A stretch of 64,000 nt of DNA from Pseudorhodobacter antarcticus (GCF_900110135.1 NZ_FOCO01000016.1:1-64000); one strand, 5' to 3'; positions 53,583 through 63,827 are shown, counted from the first letter of the stretch. Numbers and translations: made by a program. The notes: a model not told the origin generated them from the sequence alone.

Positions 53583-53626
53583 AGGCATTGCCCGCCCCAA
53601 TTGTTGCAACGTGCGGGCAGCGCCTT
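53582..53626. terminator. Stem-loop between two converging operons
   Basis: AAGGC...GCCCGC (53582-53595) pairs with GCGGGC...GCCTT (53613-53626) in an interrupted stem. It lies between the Gfo/Idh/MocA gene and the mannitol dehydrogenase gene, whose stop codon it overlaps, and would act on both strands. Confidence 0.5.
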
Positions 53627-55094
53627 AAAGCGCGAGATAGGCCTTTATCGTGGCGCGGGTGCCGTTGGCCCAAACGTCATTCAGTGCCTGCGTGAAAGCG
53701 GCGGCAAAGCCTGCATCACCCGCCAAATCGCCGTAAACCGTGATCATTTCCAACCAAGCGCTTGGGCGCAGTTTGGCCTGCACCGCGCGGGCTTGCAGCA
53801 TATCCCAATTGGGGTCATTGGCGGGAATAGCGGCCCCGTTTTCATCGGTGCCGCAGCAATAGCGGCACCATAGCGCGGACAACAGCGCCAGACCGGGGGC
53901 CGCGTTGCCATTGGCGCGAATGTCGCGGATAGAAGCGACGATGAATTTCGGCTGGCGGTTGGAGCCGTCAAGGCACAGGCGGCGCGTGGTGTCGGCCACC
54001 TCGGGGTTGGAAAAGCGGTTGATAATCAGGGTTTTGTAACCGTTCAGATCGGTGTGGGGCACGGGCGGCACGATTGGCAGCACCTCAGTTTCCAAGATTT
54101 TGGTCAGGAAGGCGCGAATGTCGGCGTCGCCCATCGCGTCATGCACCAAATCAATTCCCAGCAGCCCTGCGGGATAGGCGATGATCGCGTGGCCGCCGTT
54201 CAAGATGCGGATTTTCATCGTTTCAAACCGGTCGACATGCGGGGTAAAGGTGACGCCCACCTTTTCCAGCGCGGGGCGGCCTGCGGGGAAATAATCCTCC
54301 ATCACCCATTGGCGAAAGGGTTCGCATGTGACAGGGGCCGCATCTTGGACGCCGAAATCGCGGGCAAGGCCGCGTTCCCGGTCGCCTGTGGCGGGGGTGA
54401 TACGGTCGACCATGGAATTGGGAAAGGCGACAGTGGCGGCAATCCATGCGGCCAGTTCGGGGTTGGACAGATGCGCAAGGCCCACCACAGCGTCACGAGT
54501 GACCTGGCCATTGTGCGGGACGTTGTCGCAGCACATCACGGTGAAGGGTTGCAGACCTGCATCGCGGCGAATGTGCAGCGCGCGGATGATTGCACCAAAC
54601 GCGGTGTTGGGGGCCGTGGGGTTGGCGGCATCGGCCTGAATATCCGCGTGATCGGGGCTAAAGGTGCCGGTGGCGGGGTCGATGAAATAACCGCCTTCGG
54701 TCACGGTCAGCGACACGATTTTGGTCGCGGGGCTGGCCATATGCGCGATCAGATCAATGTTGCCGGGCGCGATTTCGGCAAAGCCGACCATGGAGCCTAT
54801 AACCCGCGCGGCGCTGTGGCCTTGGTCCAGTTCAATCACGGAATAAAGCCAGTCCTGGGCCGCCAGCGTGTCCCGCATATGGGCATCCGTGGGGCGCACG
54901 CCCGCGCCGATCAGCCCGAAATCGAGGCTTTCGCCAAGGGCAAACAGATCATCCAAATACACCGCCTGATGCGCGCGGTGAAAGTTGCCGCAGCCGATAT
55001 GCACGATGCCGGGGGTGACGTTGCTGCGGTCATAAGCGGGGGTGGCCACGGTTTTTGGTAATGCGCCAAGTTCGGCTGTGTTCAATATTTTCAT
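53625..55094 (-). CDS. mtlK: Mannitol 2-dehydrogenase (polyol long-chain dehydrogenase)
   Basis: A 489-residue enzyme that oxidises D-mannitol (and often D-arabitol or sorbitol) to fructose or a related ketose with NAD. GIVHIGCGNFHRAHQAVYLD is the N-terminal nucleotide-binding region, and KIRILNGGHAIIAYPAG near residue 292 has the catalytic K-x4-N-x2-H. The ATG at 55094 overlaps the sorbitol dehydrogenase stop (TGATG); a TTG at 55106 is in frame. Its position behind smoS matches mtlK of the Rhodobacter smo operon. Confidence 0.9.
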   Translation of the reverse strand: MKILNTAELGALPKTVATPAYDRSNVTPGIVHIGCGNFHRAHQAVYLDDLFALGESLDFGLIGAGVRPTDAHMRDTLAAQDWLYSVIELDQGHSAARVIGSMVGFAEIAPGNIDLIAHMASPATKIVSLTVTEGGYFIDPATGTFSPDHADIQADAANPTAPNTAFGAIIRALHIRRDAGLQPFTVMCCDNVPHNGQVTRDAVVGLAHLSNPELAAWIAATVAFPNSMVDRITPATGDRERGLARDFGVQDAAPVTCEPFRQWVMEDYFPAGRPALEKVGVTFTPHVDRFETMKIRILNGGHAIIAYPAGLLGIDLVHDAMGDADIRAFLTKILETEVLPIVPPVPHTDLNGYKTLIINRFSNPEVADTTRRLCLDGSNRQPKFIVASIRDIRANGNAAPGLALLSALWCRYCCGTDENGAAIPANDPNWDMLQARAVQAKLRPSAWLEMITVYGDLAGDAGFAAAFTQALNDVWANGTRATIKAYLAL

Positions 55095-55867
55095 CAGCTC
55101 ATCCAATTCCCGCCGTCGACGTTATAGGTTTGGGCGACGATGTAATCGGCATCATGGGACGCCAGAAAAACCGCCATTCCGGTCAGGTCTGCGGGGGTTG
55201 CCATGCGCCCGATGGGCACGGCCGCACCCACTTGGGCCTTTTTGGTGCCAAGGGGCAGGTTTTCGGCGGCGGCAAATTTGGCGTCCACCCCGTCCCAATG
55301 CGCCCCGTCCACCACGCCGGGGGCGATGGCGTTGACGTTGATTTTGTGTTTGATCAGGTCCAGCCCCGCCGATTGGGTCAGGCTGATGATCGCGGCCTTG
55401 GTGGCGCAGTAAACGCCCACCAGCGCCTCACCCCGCCTGCCTGCCTGTGACGCCATGTTGATTATTTTGCCACCACGACCTTGGGCGATCATCAGTTTGG
55501 CGGCGGCTTGCAGCGTGAACAGGCTGCCAGCCACGTTGATGGCAAAGAGCGTGTCATAGCTTTTGCGCGTGATGTCGGTGATGCCCGCAAGATCGAACAG
55601 GGCGGCGTTGTTTATCAGGATATCAAGTCCGCCTGCCTGGGCTTGTACCGCGGCCATTGCGGCGTCGATGCTGGTTTGGCTGGTCACATCAAGGTGGACT
55701 GCGTAAGCGCCTGCGCCGATGTCGGCGGCGGTGACGGTTGCTGCTGCAAGGTCGATATCGGCAATGGCGACGGTCGCCCCTTCGCGCACATAGGCGGCGG
55801 CGAATGCAGCGCCGATGCCGCGCGCGGCCCCGGTGATTAACGCGGATTTTCCAGCGAGGCGGGTCAT
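55094..55867 (-). CDS. smoS: Sorbitol dehydrogenase SmoS (SDR)
   Basis: A 257-residue short-chain dehydrogenase that turns D-sorbitol into D-fructose. The NAD motif TGAARGIG is at residues 12-19, the catalytic serine is S140 and the Y-x3-K pair is Y153/K157 ([10 protein letters not shown]). [10 protein letters not shown] is the usual SmoS/GatD-type C-terminus. It overlaps the ATPase gene by four bases (ATGA) and mtlK by one. Confidence 0.92.
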   Translation of the reverse strand: MTRLAGKSALITGAARGIGAAFAAAYVREGATVAIADIDLAAATVTAADIGAGAYAVHLDVTSQTSIDAAMAAVQAQAGGLDILINNAALFDLAGITDITRKSYDTLFAINVAGSLFTLQAAAKLMIAQGRGGKIINMASQAGRRGEALVGVYCATKAAIISLTQSAGLDLIKHKINVNAIAPGVVDGAHWDGVDAKFAAAENLPLGTKKAQVGAAVPIGRMATPADLTGMAVFLASHDADYIVAQTYNVDGGNWMS

Positions 55868-56862
55868 GGGGTGCGCAACCCGTCTGCGCCAAAGCGGTGC
55901 AAATGCGTCATATCAGGCGTCATCCAGATGGTGTCGCCGTGGCGCACGTTCATTTCGCCGCCCACCCGCACGGTCATCTGACCAAGGTCGGATGCGACGT
56001 GCAAAAACGTGTCGGAGCCCAGATGTTCGGCCACGGTCACGCGGCCTTGCCAATCGCCGCCATCCTTGGACACGGTGACATGTTCGGGGCGGATGCCGAT
56101 GGTGGCGACGCCGTGCTTTGCGGCTTCGGCCCCGTCGATCAGGTTCATTTTGGGGCTGCCGATAAAGCCTGCAACAAAGGTGTTGCGCGGCGTGCGGTAC
56201 AACTCCAAAGGGCTGCCCACTTGTTCAATGTTGCCCGCGCGCAGGACGACGATTTTATCGGCCATGGTCATCGCTTCGACCTGATCATGGGTCACATAGA
56301 TCATGGTGGTTTTCAGGGTTTGGTGCAGTTCAGTGATTTCCAAACGCATGTTGACGCGCAAGGCGGCATCAAGGTTGGACAAGGGTTCATCAAACAAAAA
56401 CGCCGAAGGTTCGCGCACAATCGCGCGGCCAATGGCGACGCGCTGGCGCTGGCCGCCGGACAATTGGCCGGGGCGACGATCAAGGTAGTCTGTCAGGTTC
56501 AAAACCGATGCGGCAGCCGTCACTTTGGCATTAATCGCAGCGGCGTCCATGCCCGCCATTTTCAACGGAAAGGCGATGTTTTTGCGCACGGTCATATGCG
56601 GATAAAGCGCGTAGGATTGGAACACCATCGCCAGCCCGCGTTTGGCGGGACCGACCGCAGTCGCGTCTTGCCCATCAATTTCGATCGTGCCGGAGGTGAT
56701 ATCCTCTAGCCCCGCGATAAGGCGCAGCAGGGTGGATTTGCCGCAACCCGATGGGCCGACGAAAACCACAAATTCGCCTTCGCCGATCACCAGATCCAGT
56801 GGTGGAATAACTTCGGTTTCGCCAAAACGCTTTGTGACTTTTTTAAGTTCAATCTGTCCCAT
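55864..56862 (-). CDS. smoK: Polyol ABC transporter ATP-binding protein SmoK
   Basis: A 332-residue MalK-type ATPase: Walker [10 protein letters not shown] at residues 36-44, signature LSGGQRQR near 134, Walker [17 protein letters not shown] and H-loop [15 protein letters not shown], followed by a TOBE-type domain. It drives the SmoEFG sorbitol/mannitol importer. The start is 10 bases behind the permease gene's end. Confidence 0.9.
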   Translation of the reverse strand: MGQIELKKVTKRFGETEVIPPLDLVIGEGEFVVFVGPSGCGKSTLLRLIAGLEDITSGTIEIDGQDATAVGPAKRGLAMVFQSYALYPHMTVRKNIAFPLKMAGMDAAAINAKVTAAASVLNLTDYLDRRPGQLSGGQRQRVAIGRAIVREPSAFLFDEPLSNLDAALRVNMRLEITELHQTLKTTMIYVTHDQVEAMTMADKIVVLRAGNIEQVGSPLELYRTPRNTFVAGFIGSPKMNLIDGAEAAKHGVATIGIRPEHVTVSKDGGDWQGRVTVAEHLGSDTFLHVASDLGQMTVRVGGEMNVRHGDTIWMTPDMTHLHRFGADGLRTP

Positions 56863-56871
56863 GGGATGTTC

Positions 56872-57702
56872 CTATTTCACTGCGCCAAAGGTCAAACCAC
56901 GCACCAGTTGTTTCTGGCTGAACCACCCCATGATCAAGATCGGGGCAATGGCCATTGTCGATGCGGCGGAAAGTTTGGCGTAAAAAAGCCCTTCGGGGCT
57001 GGAGTAGCTGGCGATAAAAGCGGTCAAAGGGGCTGCTTTGGCGGCAGTCAGGTTCAAGGTCCAAAACGCCTCATTCCACGCAAGGATGAAGTTGAGAAGG
57101 AGCGTGGACGCGATGCCCGGAACCGCCATTGGCGTTAGCACATAGATGATTTCCTTGGGCAGCGATGCGCCGTCCATGCGCGCTGCCTCCAAAATCTCAC
57201 CGGGGATTTCCTTGAAATAGGTATACAGCATCCAGACGATGATCGGCAGGTTGATCAGCATCAAAACCATCACCAACCCTGTGCGCGTGTCCAACAGCCC
57301 CAGTTTGATAAAAATCAAATACATCGGGTACAAGACGCCCACAGCGGGCAGCATTTTGGTGGACAGCATCCACAGCAGAATGTCCTTCGTGTGGCGCGAC
57401 GGCACAAAGGCCATGGACCACGCGGCGGGAATGGCGATGATCACGCCGATCAACGTGGACAGGCCCGCGATGATGATCGAATTCCACAAATAGCGCGTGT
57501 AATCAGAACGTTCCTGCACCACCGCATAGTTTTCCAGCGTCCAGTCGAAAAACAGGAATTTCGGCGGAAAGGCGATGGCGTCCGCCTCACTCTTGAAGCT
57601 GGTCAGGATGGTCCAAAGGATGGGAAAAAAGATCAACAGGCCAATGGACCACGCGATTGCGGTGTTGATCGTTTTGCGGCGGGCGGTGATTGAACGGGCC
57701 AT
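56872..57702 (-). CDS. smoG: Polyol ABC transporter permease SmoG
   Basis: A 276-residue permease with six helices. The EAA loop is EAARMDGASLPKEIIYVLTP near residue 190, and the N-terminal SIGLLIFFPILWTILTSFKS is typical of MalG-type subunits. It forms the sorbitol/mannitol channel with SmoF. Confidence 0.88.
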   Translation of the reverse strand: MARSITARRKTINTAIAWSIGLLIFFPILWTILTSFKSEADAIAFPPKFLFFDWTLENYAVVQERSDYTRYLWNSIIIAGLSTLIGVIIAIPAAWSMAFVPSRHTKDILLWMLSTKMLPAVGVLYPMYLIFIKLGLLDTRTGLVMVLMLINLPIIVWMLYTYFKEIPGEILEAARMDGASLPKEIIYVLTPMAVPGIASTLLLNFILAWNEAFWTLNLTAAKAAPLTAFIASYSSPEGLFYAKLSAASTMAIAPILIMGWFSQKQLVRGLTFGAVK

Positions 57703-57711
57703 ATATCCCCC

Positions 57712-58578
57712 TTACGCGTCAAGGTTCTTGCCAACGATGCGCATCAAAAAGACGGCAACGATATTGGCAAGAATGATTGCATAGACACCGCCAGCCGAAC
57801 CCAAGCCGATGTTCTGGCTTTCCAACACGCGCTGGTAAATCAGATAGGTCAGGGTTTTGGAGCCGAACGCCCCGGCGGTGGTCACAAAAATTTCGGCAAA
57901 AACTGACAACAGGAAAATGGTTTGAATCAAGATCACCACGGTGATTGCCCGGCTCATATGCGGGACGATGATGTACCAAAACCGTTTGATTTTCGGCGCG
58001 CCGTCCATTTCGGCAGCGTCAAGTTGTTCACTGTCCAGCGATTGAATGGCGGTTAGCAAGATCAAGGTGGCAAAAGGCAGCCATGTCCAGCTGGTGATGA
58101 GGATGATGGAGAAAAACGGCGCCTCGATGATCCATTCCACCGGGGTGACGCCAATGGCGCGGGCGGCGTGCGCAAACAGCCCGTTGACCGAGTCCAAAAA
58201 CATGTTTTTCCAAACCAGACCCGACACGGTGGGCATCACGAAAAACGGTGCGATCACCAAAATGCGCACAATGCCTTGGCCCCACATGGGTTGGTCCAGC
58301 AGCAAGGCCAGCAAAACACCCAGCACCACGGTGATAATCAGCGTGCCCAAAACGATGGTCAGCGTGGCCAGCACCGCAGGCCAAAACGCTGAGGAGGTGA
58401 TGAAGCGCACATAGTTGTCAAAGCCTGCAAACCCCAGATCGCCACCGCGCAAGGGCAGGTAATTGCGGAACGAAAACCACAAGGTCATGATCAGGGGCAC
58501 AAGCATCCAACCCAACAGCACAATAACGGCGGGGGCCATCATCATGCGGGCGGCGGTGCGTGACGCTTTGGTTGCCAT
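57712..58578 (-). CDS. smoF: Polyol ABC transporter permease SmoF
   Basis: A 288-residue permease with about six helices; the EAA region is DAAEMDGAPKIKRFWYIIVP near residue 200 and the N-terminal VIVLLGWMLVPLIMTLWFSF is MalF-like. It is separated from smoE by a 120-base gap holding a strong stem-loop and lies 9 bases before smoG. Confidence 0.88.
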   Translation of the reverse strand: MATKASRTAARMMMAPAVIVLLGWMLVPLIMTLWFSFRNYLPLRGGDLGFAGFDNYVRFITSSAFWPAVLATLTIVLGTLIITVVLGVLLALLLDQPMWGQGIVRILVIAPFFVMPTVSGLVWKNMFLDSVNGLFAHAARAIGVTPVEWIIEAPFFSIILITSWTWLPFATLILLTAIQSLDSEQLDAAEMDGAPKIKRFWYIIVPHMSRAITVVILIQTIFLLSVFAEIFVTTAGAFGSKTLTYLIYQRVLESQNIGLGSAGGVYAIILANIVAVFLMRIVGKNLDA

Positions 58579-58655
58579 TTGGATAATCCTTCCCTTGCGG
58601 CGCGAAACGCGCCCGACAGCAGGTATAGGTGAGGGTGGGGCGTTTTGAAACGAAA

Positions 58656-58681
58656 CCGGGGGGCAGCGAACCGCCCCCCGG
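58656..58681 (-). terminator. Intercistronic stem-loop behind smoE
   Basis: CCGGGGGGC (58656-58664) and GCCCCCCGG (58673-58681) form a perfect nine-base stem just after the smoE stop. There is no T-run, so it probably stabilises the binding-protein transcript over the permease genes rather than fully terminating. Confidence 0.65.
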
Positions 58682-58700
58682 TGTAAAAGCCGTAAGGCTA

Positions 58701-60002
58701 TCAGTAACCCGCAGCTTCCATTGCGTCTGTGGCAATGGCCTGTGCTTTTGCCAGCGCTTCTTCGACCGTTTGCTGACCGGCATAGGCGGCTGCAAATTCC
58801 TGGCTAACGTCTGTTGCGATGCCCGCAAATTCCGGGATCGCGGCGAATTGCACGCCAACATATGGCACAGGCTGCACTGTGGGTTCGTTCGGGTTTGCCG
58901 ACAGGATCGAATCCAGTGTCATCTTGGCGAACGGTACCTTTTGGTACTCTGGGTTGTCATACAGCGACTGGCGTGCGCCCGGAGGGACGTTTGCCCAACC
59001 TTCTTTGGCGGCGACCAAGTCGATGTATTCTTTGGACGTTGCCCATTCGATAAAGGATTTGGCAGCGTCCACCTTTTGGGTGCCAGCCGGAATGGCCAAT
59101 GCCCAAGCCCACAACCAGTTGGAGCGTTTGCCCAAACCATTGTCGGGTGCCAATGCGAAACCGACCTTGTCAGCCACAGTGCTGTCCTTGGCGTTGGTCA
59201 CGAACGATGCGGCCACGGTCGCATCAATCCACATGCCGCATTTGCCTTGCTGGAACAGTGACAGGTTTTCGTTGAAACCGTTGGTCGCGTAACCGGTTGG
59301 GCCGGATTCGTCCATCATTCCCTTGAAAAAGGTGATGGTGTTTGCCCATTCGGCGCTGTCAAACTGTGGCTTCCAGTCCATATCAAACCAGCGCGCGCCA
59401 AACGAATTGGACATGGCGGTGATCACAGCGCCACCTTCACCCCAGCCCGCCTTGCCACGCAAGCAGATGCCGTTGGTTTCGGTCGCGCGGTCGGTCATTT
59501 TGGCCGCTGCTTCGCGGATAAAATCCCATGTTGGCGCTTCGGGCATGGTCAGCCCAGCTTTTTCCATCAGGTCTGTGCGGTACATAACCATGGAGCTTTC
59601 GCCATAAAACGGCGCAGCAAACAGCGTGCCGTCATAGGACAGACCGCCAGCCATTGCGGGCAGAATATCGGCCGCGTCATAGTCCGCGGACAGATCGTTC
59701 AGCGGGACCAGCCAGCCGTTTTTGCCCCAGATCGGGGTTTCGTACATGCCGATGGTCATGATGTCGAACTGGCCACCTTTGGCGGTGATGTCGGTGGTCA
59801 CGCGCTGGCGCAGCACGTTTTCCTCCAGTGTCACCCATTCAACGGTGTGGCCGGTTTTGGCGGTGAAGGCATCGGTATAGCTTTGCATACGAATCATATC
59901 GCCGTTGTTCACGGTGGCGATGGTGATGGTTTCTGCAAAGGCTGCGGCGGAAAATGCGCTGATGGCGCACGCGCCCATCAGGGTGCGAGTTGTGAATGTC
60001 AT
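58701..60002 (-). CDS. smoE: Sorbitol/mannitol-binding periplasmic protein SmoE
   Basis: A 433-residue solute-binding protein (family 1) with signal peptide MTFTTRTLMGACAISAFSAA...FA. The mature protein shows IATVNNGDMIRMQSYTDAF, GKNGWLVPLNDLSADYDA and AAPFYGESSMVMYRTDLMEK, typical of polyol-binding SmoE/MtlE. The start at 60002 has GGGAGGA seven bases upstream; a longer frame to 60035 is not supported. It is the receptor for smoFGK. Confidence 0.9.
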   Translation of the reverse strand: MTFTTRTLMGACAISAFSAAAFAETITIATVNNGDMIRMQSYTDAFTAKTGHTVEWVTLEENVLRQRVTTDITAKGGQFDIMTIGMYETPIWGKNGWLVPLNDLSADYDAADILPAMAGGLSYDGTLFAAPFYGESSMVMYRTDLMEKAGLTMPEAPTWDFIREAAAKMTDRATETNGICLRGKAGWGEGGAVITAMSNSFGARWFDMDWKPQFDSAEWANTITFFKGMMDESGPTGYATNGFNENLSLFQQGKCGMWIDATVAASFVTNAKDSTVADKVGFALAPDNGLGKRSNWLWAWALAIPAGTQKVDAAKSFIEWATSKEYIDLVAAKEGWANVPPGARQSLYDNPEYQKVPFAKMTLDSILSANPNEPTVQPVPYVGVQFAAIPEFAGIATDVSQEFAAAYAGQQTVEEALAKAQAIATDAMEAAGY

Positions 60003-60108
60003 GGTATCCTCCCTAGTGTGCGGGCATTTGCCCACTACATGAGTAATTATTCACCATTTGCCACGATTGCGTCAACTGATATTTCATAAATCGCCCAAAG
60101 GCCCAGCA

Positions 60109-61056
60109 TTATTCAGATAAAAGCGCCTGCGCGGTGGGTTCGTCGGTGATCAGGCCGTTCAAAATGCGCCCTGTCAGGGCGGCGCGGATGGCGCGGACCT
60201 TGGTTGCCCCGGCAGCGATTCCAATGGTGGGGGCGGTGCGCCCCGCCTCGACGCGCACCGAACCGACACGGGCATTTGATTCGTAATCCAGATAGGTGCC
60301 GTGCGCGTCAAACACCCAGCCCGCGATTTCGCCCGTGGCCCCTGCGCTGCGCAGATCGGTCATTTCATCGGTGGTTTTGAACCCGTCCACGCGCAGCGGC
60401 GCATCATCGGTCATCTGGCCCACACCAACAAAGGTCACATCGGCCGATTGCGCCAGTTCAAACACAATTTTGGTGGTGCGCAGCCGTTGAAACAGCGCGC
60501 GTTCGGCGGCCGTGTCGGACAGTACGGGCACCGACATGGGAAAATGCAAGGCGCGCACGCGGTCTGACAGGCGCACGATCACATCGAAATGGGTCGCAGA
60601 CCCATCGGGCGCTATGTTCCCAATCAAGGACACAAGGCGGTGTTGGTCGGCAATCAAAGGGGCGATTTCATCGATCGACGCGCGCAAGGCGCGGCCTGTA
60701 CCCACCGCAATCACCAACGGATCCGTGCGGCGCAGGTATTTTTCCATAACGCTGGCGGCAGTCGCGGCAATGGCGCGGTTGGGGTCGCCGCCTGCGCCCA
60801 AACCGGGGGCCACGCGCACCTCGCACAGATCAAAACGGCGGGCCAATGCCGCCTCCAATTCAAGGCAAGCGGTGATTTTATGTTCAAGGCGCACATGCAC
60901 CAACCCTTCGGCCATGGCGCGGCTGACAAGGCGCTGGGCGCGTTGGCGCGACACGCCCAGTTCCACTGCGATCTGATCTTGGGTTTTGCCGCCAACGTAA
61001 TACAGCCAACCCGCGCGGGCCGCTTCATCTTGCAGGCTTTCGTCGGGGGTGTTCAT
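60109..61056 (-). CDS. SorC-family transcriptional regulator (SmoC-like)
   Basis: A 315-residue regulator with an N-terminal HTH (about residues 10-55, GKTQDQIAVELGVSRQRAQR) and a C-terminal sugar-sensing domain (VIAVGTGRALRASIDEIAPL, TFVGVGQMTDDAPL, GIAAGATKVRAIRAALTGR). This is the SorC/DeoR-type layout, sensing polyols or their phosphates. It is coupled to the HAD gene upstream (ATGA) and lies before smoE, so it is the likely polyol operon regulator, comparable to smoC of Rhodobacter. Confidence 0.87.
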   Translation of the reverse strand: MNTPDESLQDEAARAGWLYYVGGKTQDQIAVELGVSRQRAQRLVSRAMAEGLVHVRLEHKITACLELEAALARRFDLCEVRVAPGLGAGGDPNRAIAATAASVMEKYLRRTDPLVIAVGTGRALRASIDEIAPLIADQHRLVSLIGNIAPDGSATHFDVIVRLSDRVRALHFPMSVPVLSDTAAERALFQRLRTTKIVFELAQSADVTFVGVGQMTDDAPLRVDGFKTTDEMTDLRSAGATGEIAGWVFDAHGTYLDYESNARVGSVRVEAGRTAPTIGIAAGATKVRAIRAALTGRILNGLITDEPTAQALLSE

Positions 61057-61736
61057 GGCTGCGGCGCTTTCGGGGTTAGGGCGGATTGGAACAGCGCCGG
61101 AAAATCGTGGAAACGGGCAAAGCGCAGGGCGGGTTTGGCCCCGTCGGGTTCATCGTCAAGGGCGCCCTGCAAATGGCTGCCACCCGTGAACCGCCAAACG
61201 GGCATTTGGGCGGCAAGGGCGGCCTTGATGCCGTTCAAACTGTCCTCGATCACCAAACAGCGCGCGGGGGGTGCGCCCATTTTGGCGGCGGCGTGCAGGA
61301 ACAAATCGGGCGCGGGTTTGCCGTTTGGCACCTCGCTGGCGGTGAACAAACGGTCGCCCACCAGCGCGCGCAGGCCCGTGATGGTCAGCGATTGATCGGC
61401 ACGGCGCGGTGATGATGACGTGGCCACACACCACGGCGTTTGCAGCGATGACAGCAGCGCGTGGATATGCGGAATGGGCAGCAGCCCTTGCGCAAACGCC
61501 GCCAACAAGCGGTTGCGATAGTTTTCCTCAAACTCGGGCGGCAAGTGCACGCCGAAATCCTGTTTGATCACTTTCATCACGGTGGGGTAACTGCGGCCCA
61601 GAAAATGCTGCGCGACAAAGGGCAGATCAATCTGCACACCCATGCCTGCCAATTCCGCGATCAGCATTTTGGCCGATATGATTTCGCTGTCGATCAGCAC
61701 GCCGTCGCAGTCAAAGATGATAAGGTCGATCTGCAT
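61053..61736 (-). CDS. HAD-superfamily hydrolase, beta-phosphoglucomutase-like
   Basis: A 227-residue HAD phosphatase with DCDGVLIDSE (nucleophile D9 and D11), the T/S motif CVATSSSPRRAD, EVPNGKPAPDLF and IEDSLNGIKAAL. The cap is of the subfamily-I/beta-phosphoglucomutase type. Substrates are probably small sugar phosphates such as sorbitol-6-phosphate, fructose phosphates or 2-deoxy sugars. It is the first gene of the polyol operon and overlaps the SorC regulator by four bases, suggesting a role in clearing a toxic or inducing sugar phosphate. Confidence 0.82.
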   Translation of the reverse strand: MQIDLIIFDCDGVLIDSEIISAKMLIAELAGMGVQIDLPFVAQHFLGRSYPTVMKVIKQDFGVHLPPEFEENYRNRLLAAFAQGLLPIPHIHALLSSLQTPWCVATSSSPRRADQSLTITGLRALVGDRLFTASEVPNGKPAPDLFLHAAAKMGAPPARCLVIEDSLNGIKAALAAQMPVWRFTGGSHLQGALDDEPDGAKPALRFARFHDFPALFQSALTPKAPQP

Positions 61737-61807
61737 GGCGCGCCTTTTGGTGGGTCAAGGCGTCGATGCAAAGGGCAAAACGGGCGTGGCGTCAAGGGTT
61801 GGGGCGT

Positions 61808-62560
61808 TTACACAGGCGTATCCGACACCAAACGCATGCCCAAATGGGCAGGGGGCGCGCCCACGGCACAGCCACCGCGCGCAGGGTCACGTTCAAGGAA
61901 CGACATCGCGGCGATATGTTCGCCCGCGACGAAAAACGCGGGGCACCGGTCGGGGGTTAGGATGCCTTCGGCCACACCGGCATAGCAATCGGATGTCCAT
62001 TCCCAAACGCTGCCATCCAAATCCGCAATCCCATGGGATGTGCTGGAAAACGTGCCTTGCGCCCGCAACGTACGTTTGGTTTGCGGCGCGGTAAGATAGG
62101 AGGATGCCCATGTTAGATCTGGCGAGGTGAAGATGGGGTCGGGGTGTTCTGGCAACACCCCAGCCGCCATAAATTCCCATTCGGCAACCGATGGCAGGCG
62201 GAAATCATGGCCCGTGGCGCGGTTGATCCACGCCACATATTCCCCCACATCGACGAATGACAGACCCGTGGCGGGGGTGGTGGCAGGGTCTTTGCCCGCT
62301 GGGGTGCGCAGCGACAGGTTGCACCCGCCCGCATCATAACACACGGCCCATTCGGCCAATGTTACTTCATATTTTTGCACATAAAGCGGCGCAGACCCCG
62401 GCAATATCACCGCACTTTCGGCCATACGCGGTGGTGGCAACAGATCGGGGCCGCGTGACAGTGTCAGCGCGGCCCCGATAATGACCGCCGCGACACCAAG
62501 CCCACCCCACAGACGCAGGGACGCGTTGAAATGTGGGGTCAGCAGGTTTGCGGCGGTCAT
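61808..62560 (-). CDS. nirV: NirV-type formylglycine-generating-enzyme-family protein
   Basis: A 250-residue protein: a membrane anchor near the N-terminus (LWGGLGVAAVIIGAALTLS) and an FGE/SUMF1 domain with YVQKYEVTLAEWAVCYD, GLSFVDVGEYVAWINRATG, DFRLPSVAEWEFMAAG and LDGSVWEWTSDCYAG. It does not look like a true sulfatase modifier; NirV proteins are common next to nirK, where their function is uncertain (possibly copper-site or maturation). It begins about 50 bases after the nirK stop and should be cotranscribed. Confidence 0.85.
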   Translation of the reverse strand: MTAANLLTPHFNASLRLWGGLGVAAVIIGAALTLSRGPDLLPPPRMAESAVILPGSAPLYVQKYEVTLAEWAVCYDAGGCNLSLRTPAGKDPATTPATGLSFVDVGEYVAWINRATGHDFRLPSVAEWEFMAAGVLPEHPDPIFTSPDLTWASSYLTAPQTKRTLRAQGTFSSTSHGIADLDGSVWEWTSDCYAGVAEGILTPDRCPAFFVAGEHIAAMSFLERDPARGGCAVGAPPAHLGMRLVSDTPV

Positions 62561-62609
62561 GTTCTTTATCCTTTCAGATCACATCGTCAGGTCAGATGGT
62601 AAAGGCCGG

Positions 62610-63827
62610 TCATATCGTAAAGGCGCGGGGTGCCACGACCTGTTCCATCAATGCGTTGTTCCAGTCCCCTTCGACCACAAAGTGGGCTGTGGCGCCAAGC
62701 AGTGCTGCCTCGATCAAGTTATGGTTGACGTAGGCATAAACGCCGGGCTGCTCGAACGTGTACATCGCTGCCACGGCGCTGCCGCCACGCACAAACCATG
62801 TTTCCATCCCGGTCATCGGCTGGTCCCCGAACGAGGATTCCCAGACAAAATCACCATGCCCGCCGATCAAATGGGGGCGGCTGTCACGGTTGGCCTGATT
62901 GTGGATCATAAGCACAGTTTCCCCAACTTTGGCCTTCAGCGCATGTTCGCCTGTCAGGGCACCCACCGCGTCATTGAAGACGGAATGGGTGGGGGTCAAG
63001 GTGACCATCGCCTCCAGGCTGTCGCTGTAATCTTCACCCGCCAATTCATAGGTGCGGTATTCGCCGTTTTCATCCTTTGGCAGATAGTAATCCTGCTCGC
63101 CGATATAAGCGATGGAATCGTAGGTCAGGGCGTTGCCGTCTTTGTCCTTCAGCCCCTCGCGTGGCAACACCATCACCGCGCCGTTCATGCCGTGGGTGAC
63201 GTGATACGGAATCATCGCGCCGCCGGGGGCACAGTGATAGGTGAAACAGCCCGGCTTGGTCGCTTTCCAGCGCAACACGACCTCTTCGCCCGGGAACACA
63301 TGGGTCAAACCGCCACCGCCCAACGCCCCTGTCGATGCGTGAAAGTCGATGTTATGCTCCATCTGGCTGTCAGCGGGGTTGCGCAGGGTCAACTCGATCA
63401 TATCGCCAACATGGCAAATGATCAGCGGGCCGGGGACAGACCCGTTATATGTCAGCGCCCAAATGGATGCGCCGGTATCTTCGTCCACCACCATCAGGCG
63501 TTCGGTGGTTTCCATTGTGATCTCGATGATCTTTGGGCCACCAACCGCGACTTGATCATGCGTCGGGGCGAAAGGCGGGGCCACCAGTTCCATTTTTACG
63601 CGGGTGAACCCGGACAGATCGGCGGGGGCGGCCGTGGCATCGGCCTTTTGCGGATCGGCGGCCTTATAGATTTTGGACGTGCCCGCCGTGGCCACATGCA
63701 GTTTGGGCGCGCGGGGGCCCGCCATTGTGGCACTGCCCGCAAAGGCGGCAGCCCCTGCCAAAACGGACCCGCGCAAAACGTTGCGGCGGCTGGTTTGCAT
63801 CAGGCCTGGGTTGATAAGTTTGGTCAT
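62610..63827 (-). CDS. nirK: Copper-containing nitrite reductase NirK
   Basis: A 405-residue trimeric periplasmic enzyme that reduces nitrite to NO. The Tat signal is [19 protein letters not shown]. Type-1 copper ligands are H158, C199 and H209 with M214 ([17 protein letters not shown] region), type-2 ligands H163 and H198 plus a C-terminal His ([15 protein letters not shown]), and the catalytic D161 is in [10 protein letters not shown]. Two cupredoxin domains are complete. The start at 63827 has GGAG six bases upstream; nearer upstream ATGs at 63833 and 63842 lack proper spacing. It lies between nirV and pseudoazurin. Confidence 0.95.
   Translation of the reverse strand: MTKLINPGLMQTSRRNVLRGSVLAGAAAFAGSATMAGPRAPKLHVATAGTSKIYKAADPQKADATAAPADLSGFTRVKMELVAPPFAPTHDQVAVGGPKIIEITMETTERLMVVDEDTGASIWALTYNGSVPGPLIICHVGDMIELTLRNPADSQMEHNIDFHASTGALGGGGLTHVFPGEEVVLRWKATKPGCFTYHCAPGGAMIPYHVTHGMNGAVMVLPREGLKDKDGNALTYDSIAYIGEQDYYLPKDENGEYRTYELAGEDYSDSLEAMVTLTPTHSVFNDAVGALTGEHALKAKVGETVLMIHNQANRDSRPHLIGGHGDFVWESSFGDQPMTGMETWFVRGGSAVAAMYTFEQPGVYAYVNHNLIEAALLGATAHFVVEGDWNNALMEQVVAPRAFTI

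Noticed and set aside
54054-55061. 335-residue plus-strand frame
   Set aside because: Antisense shadow of mannitol dehydrogenase, glycine/histidine rich and without motifs.
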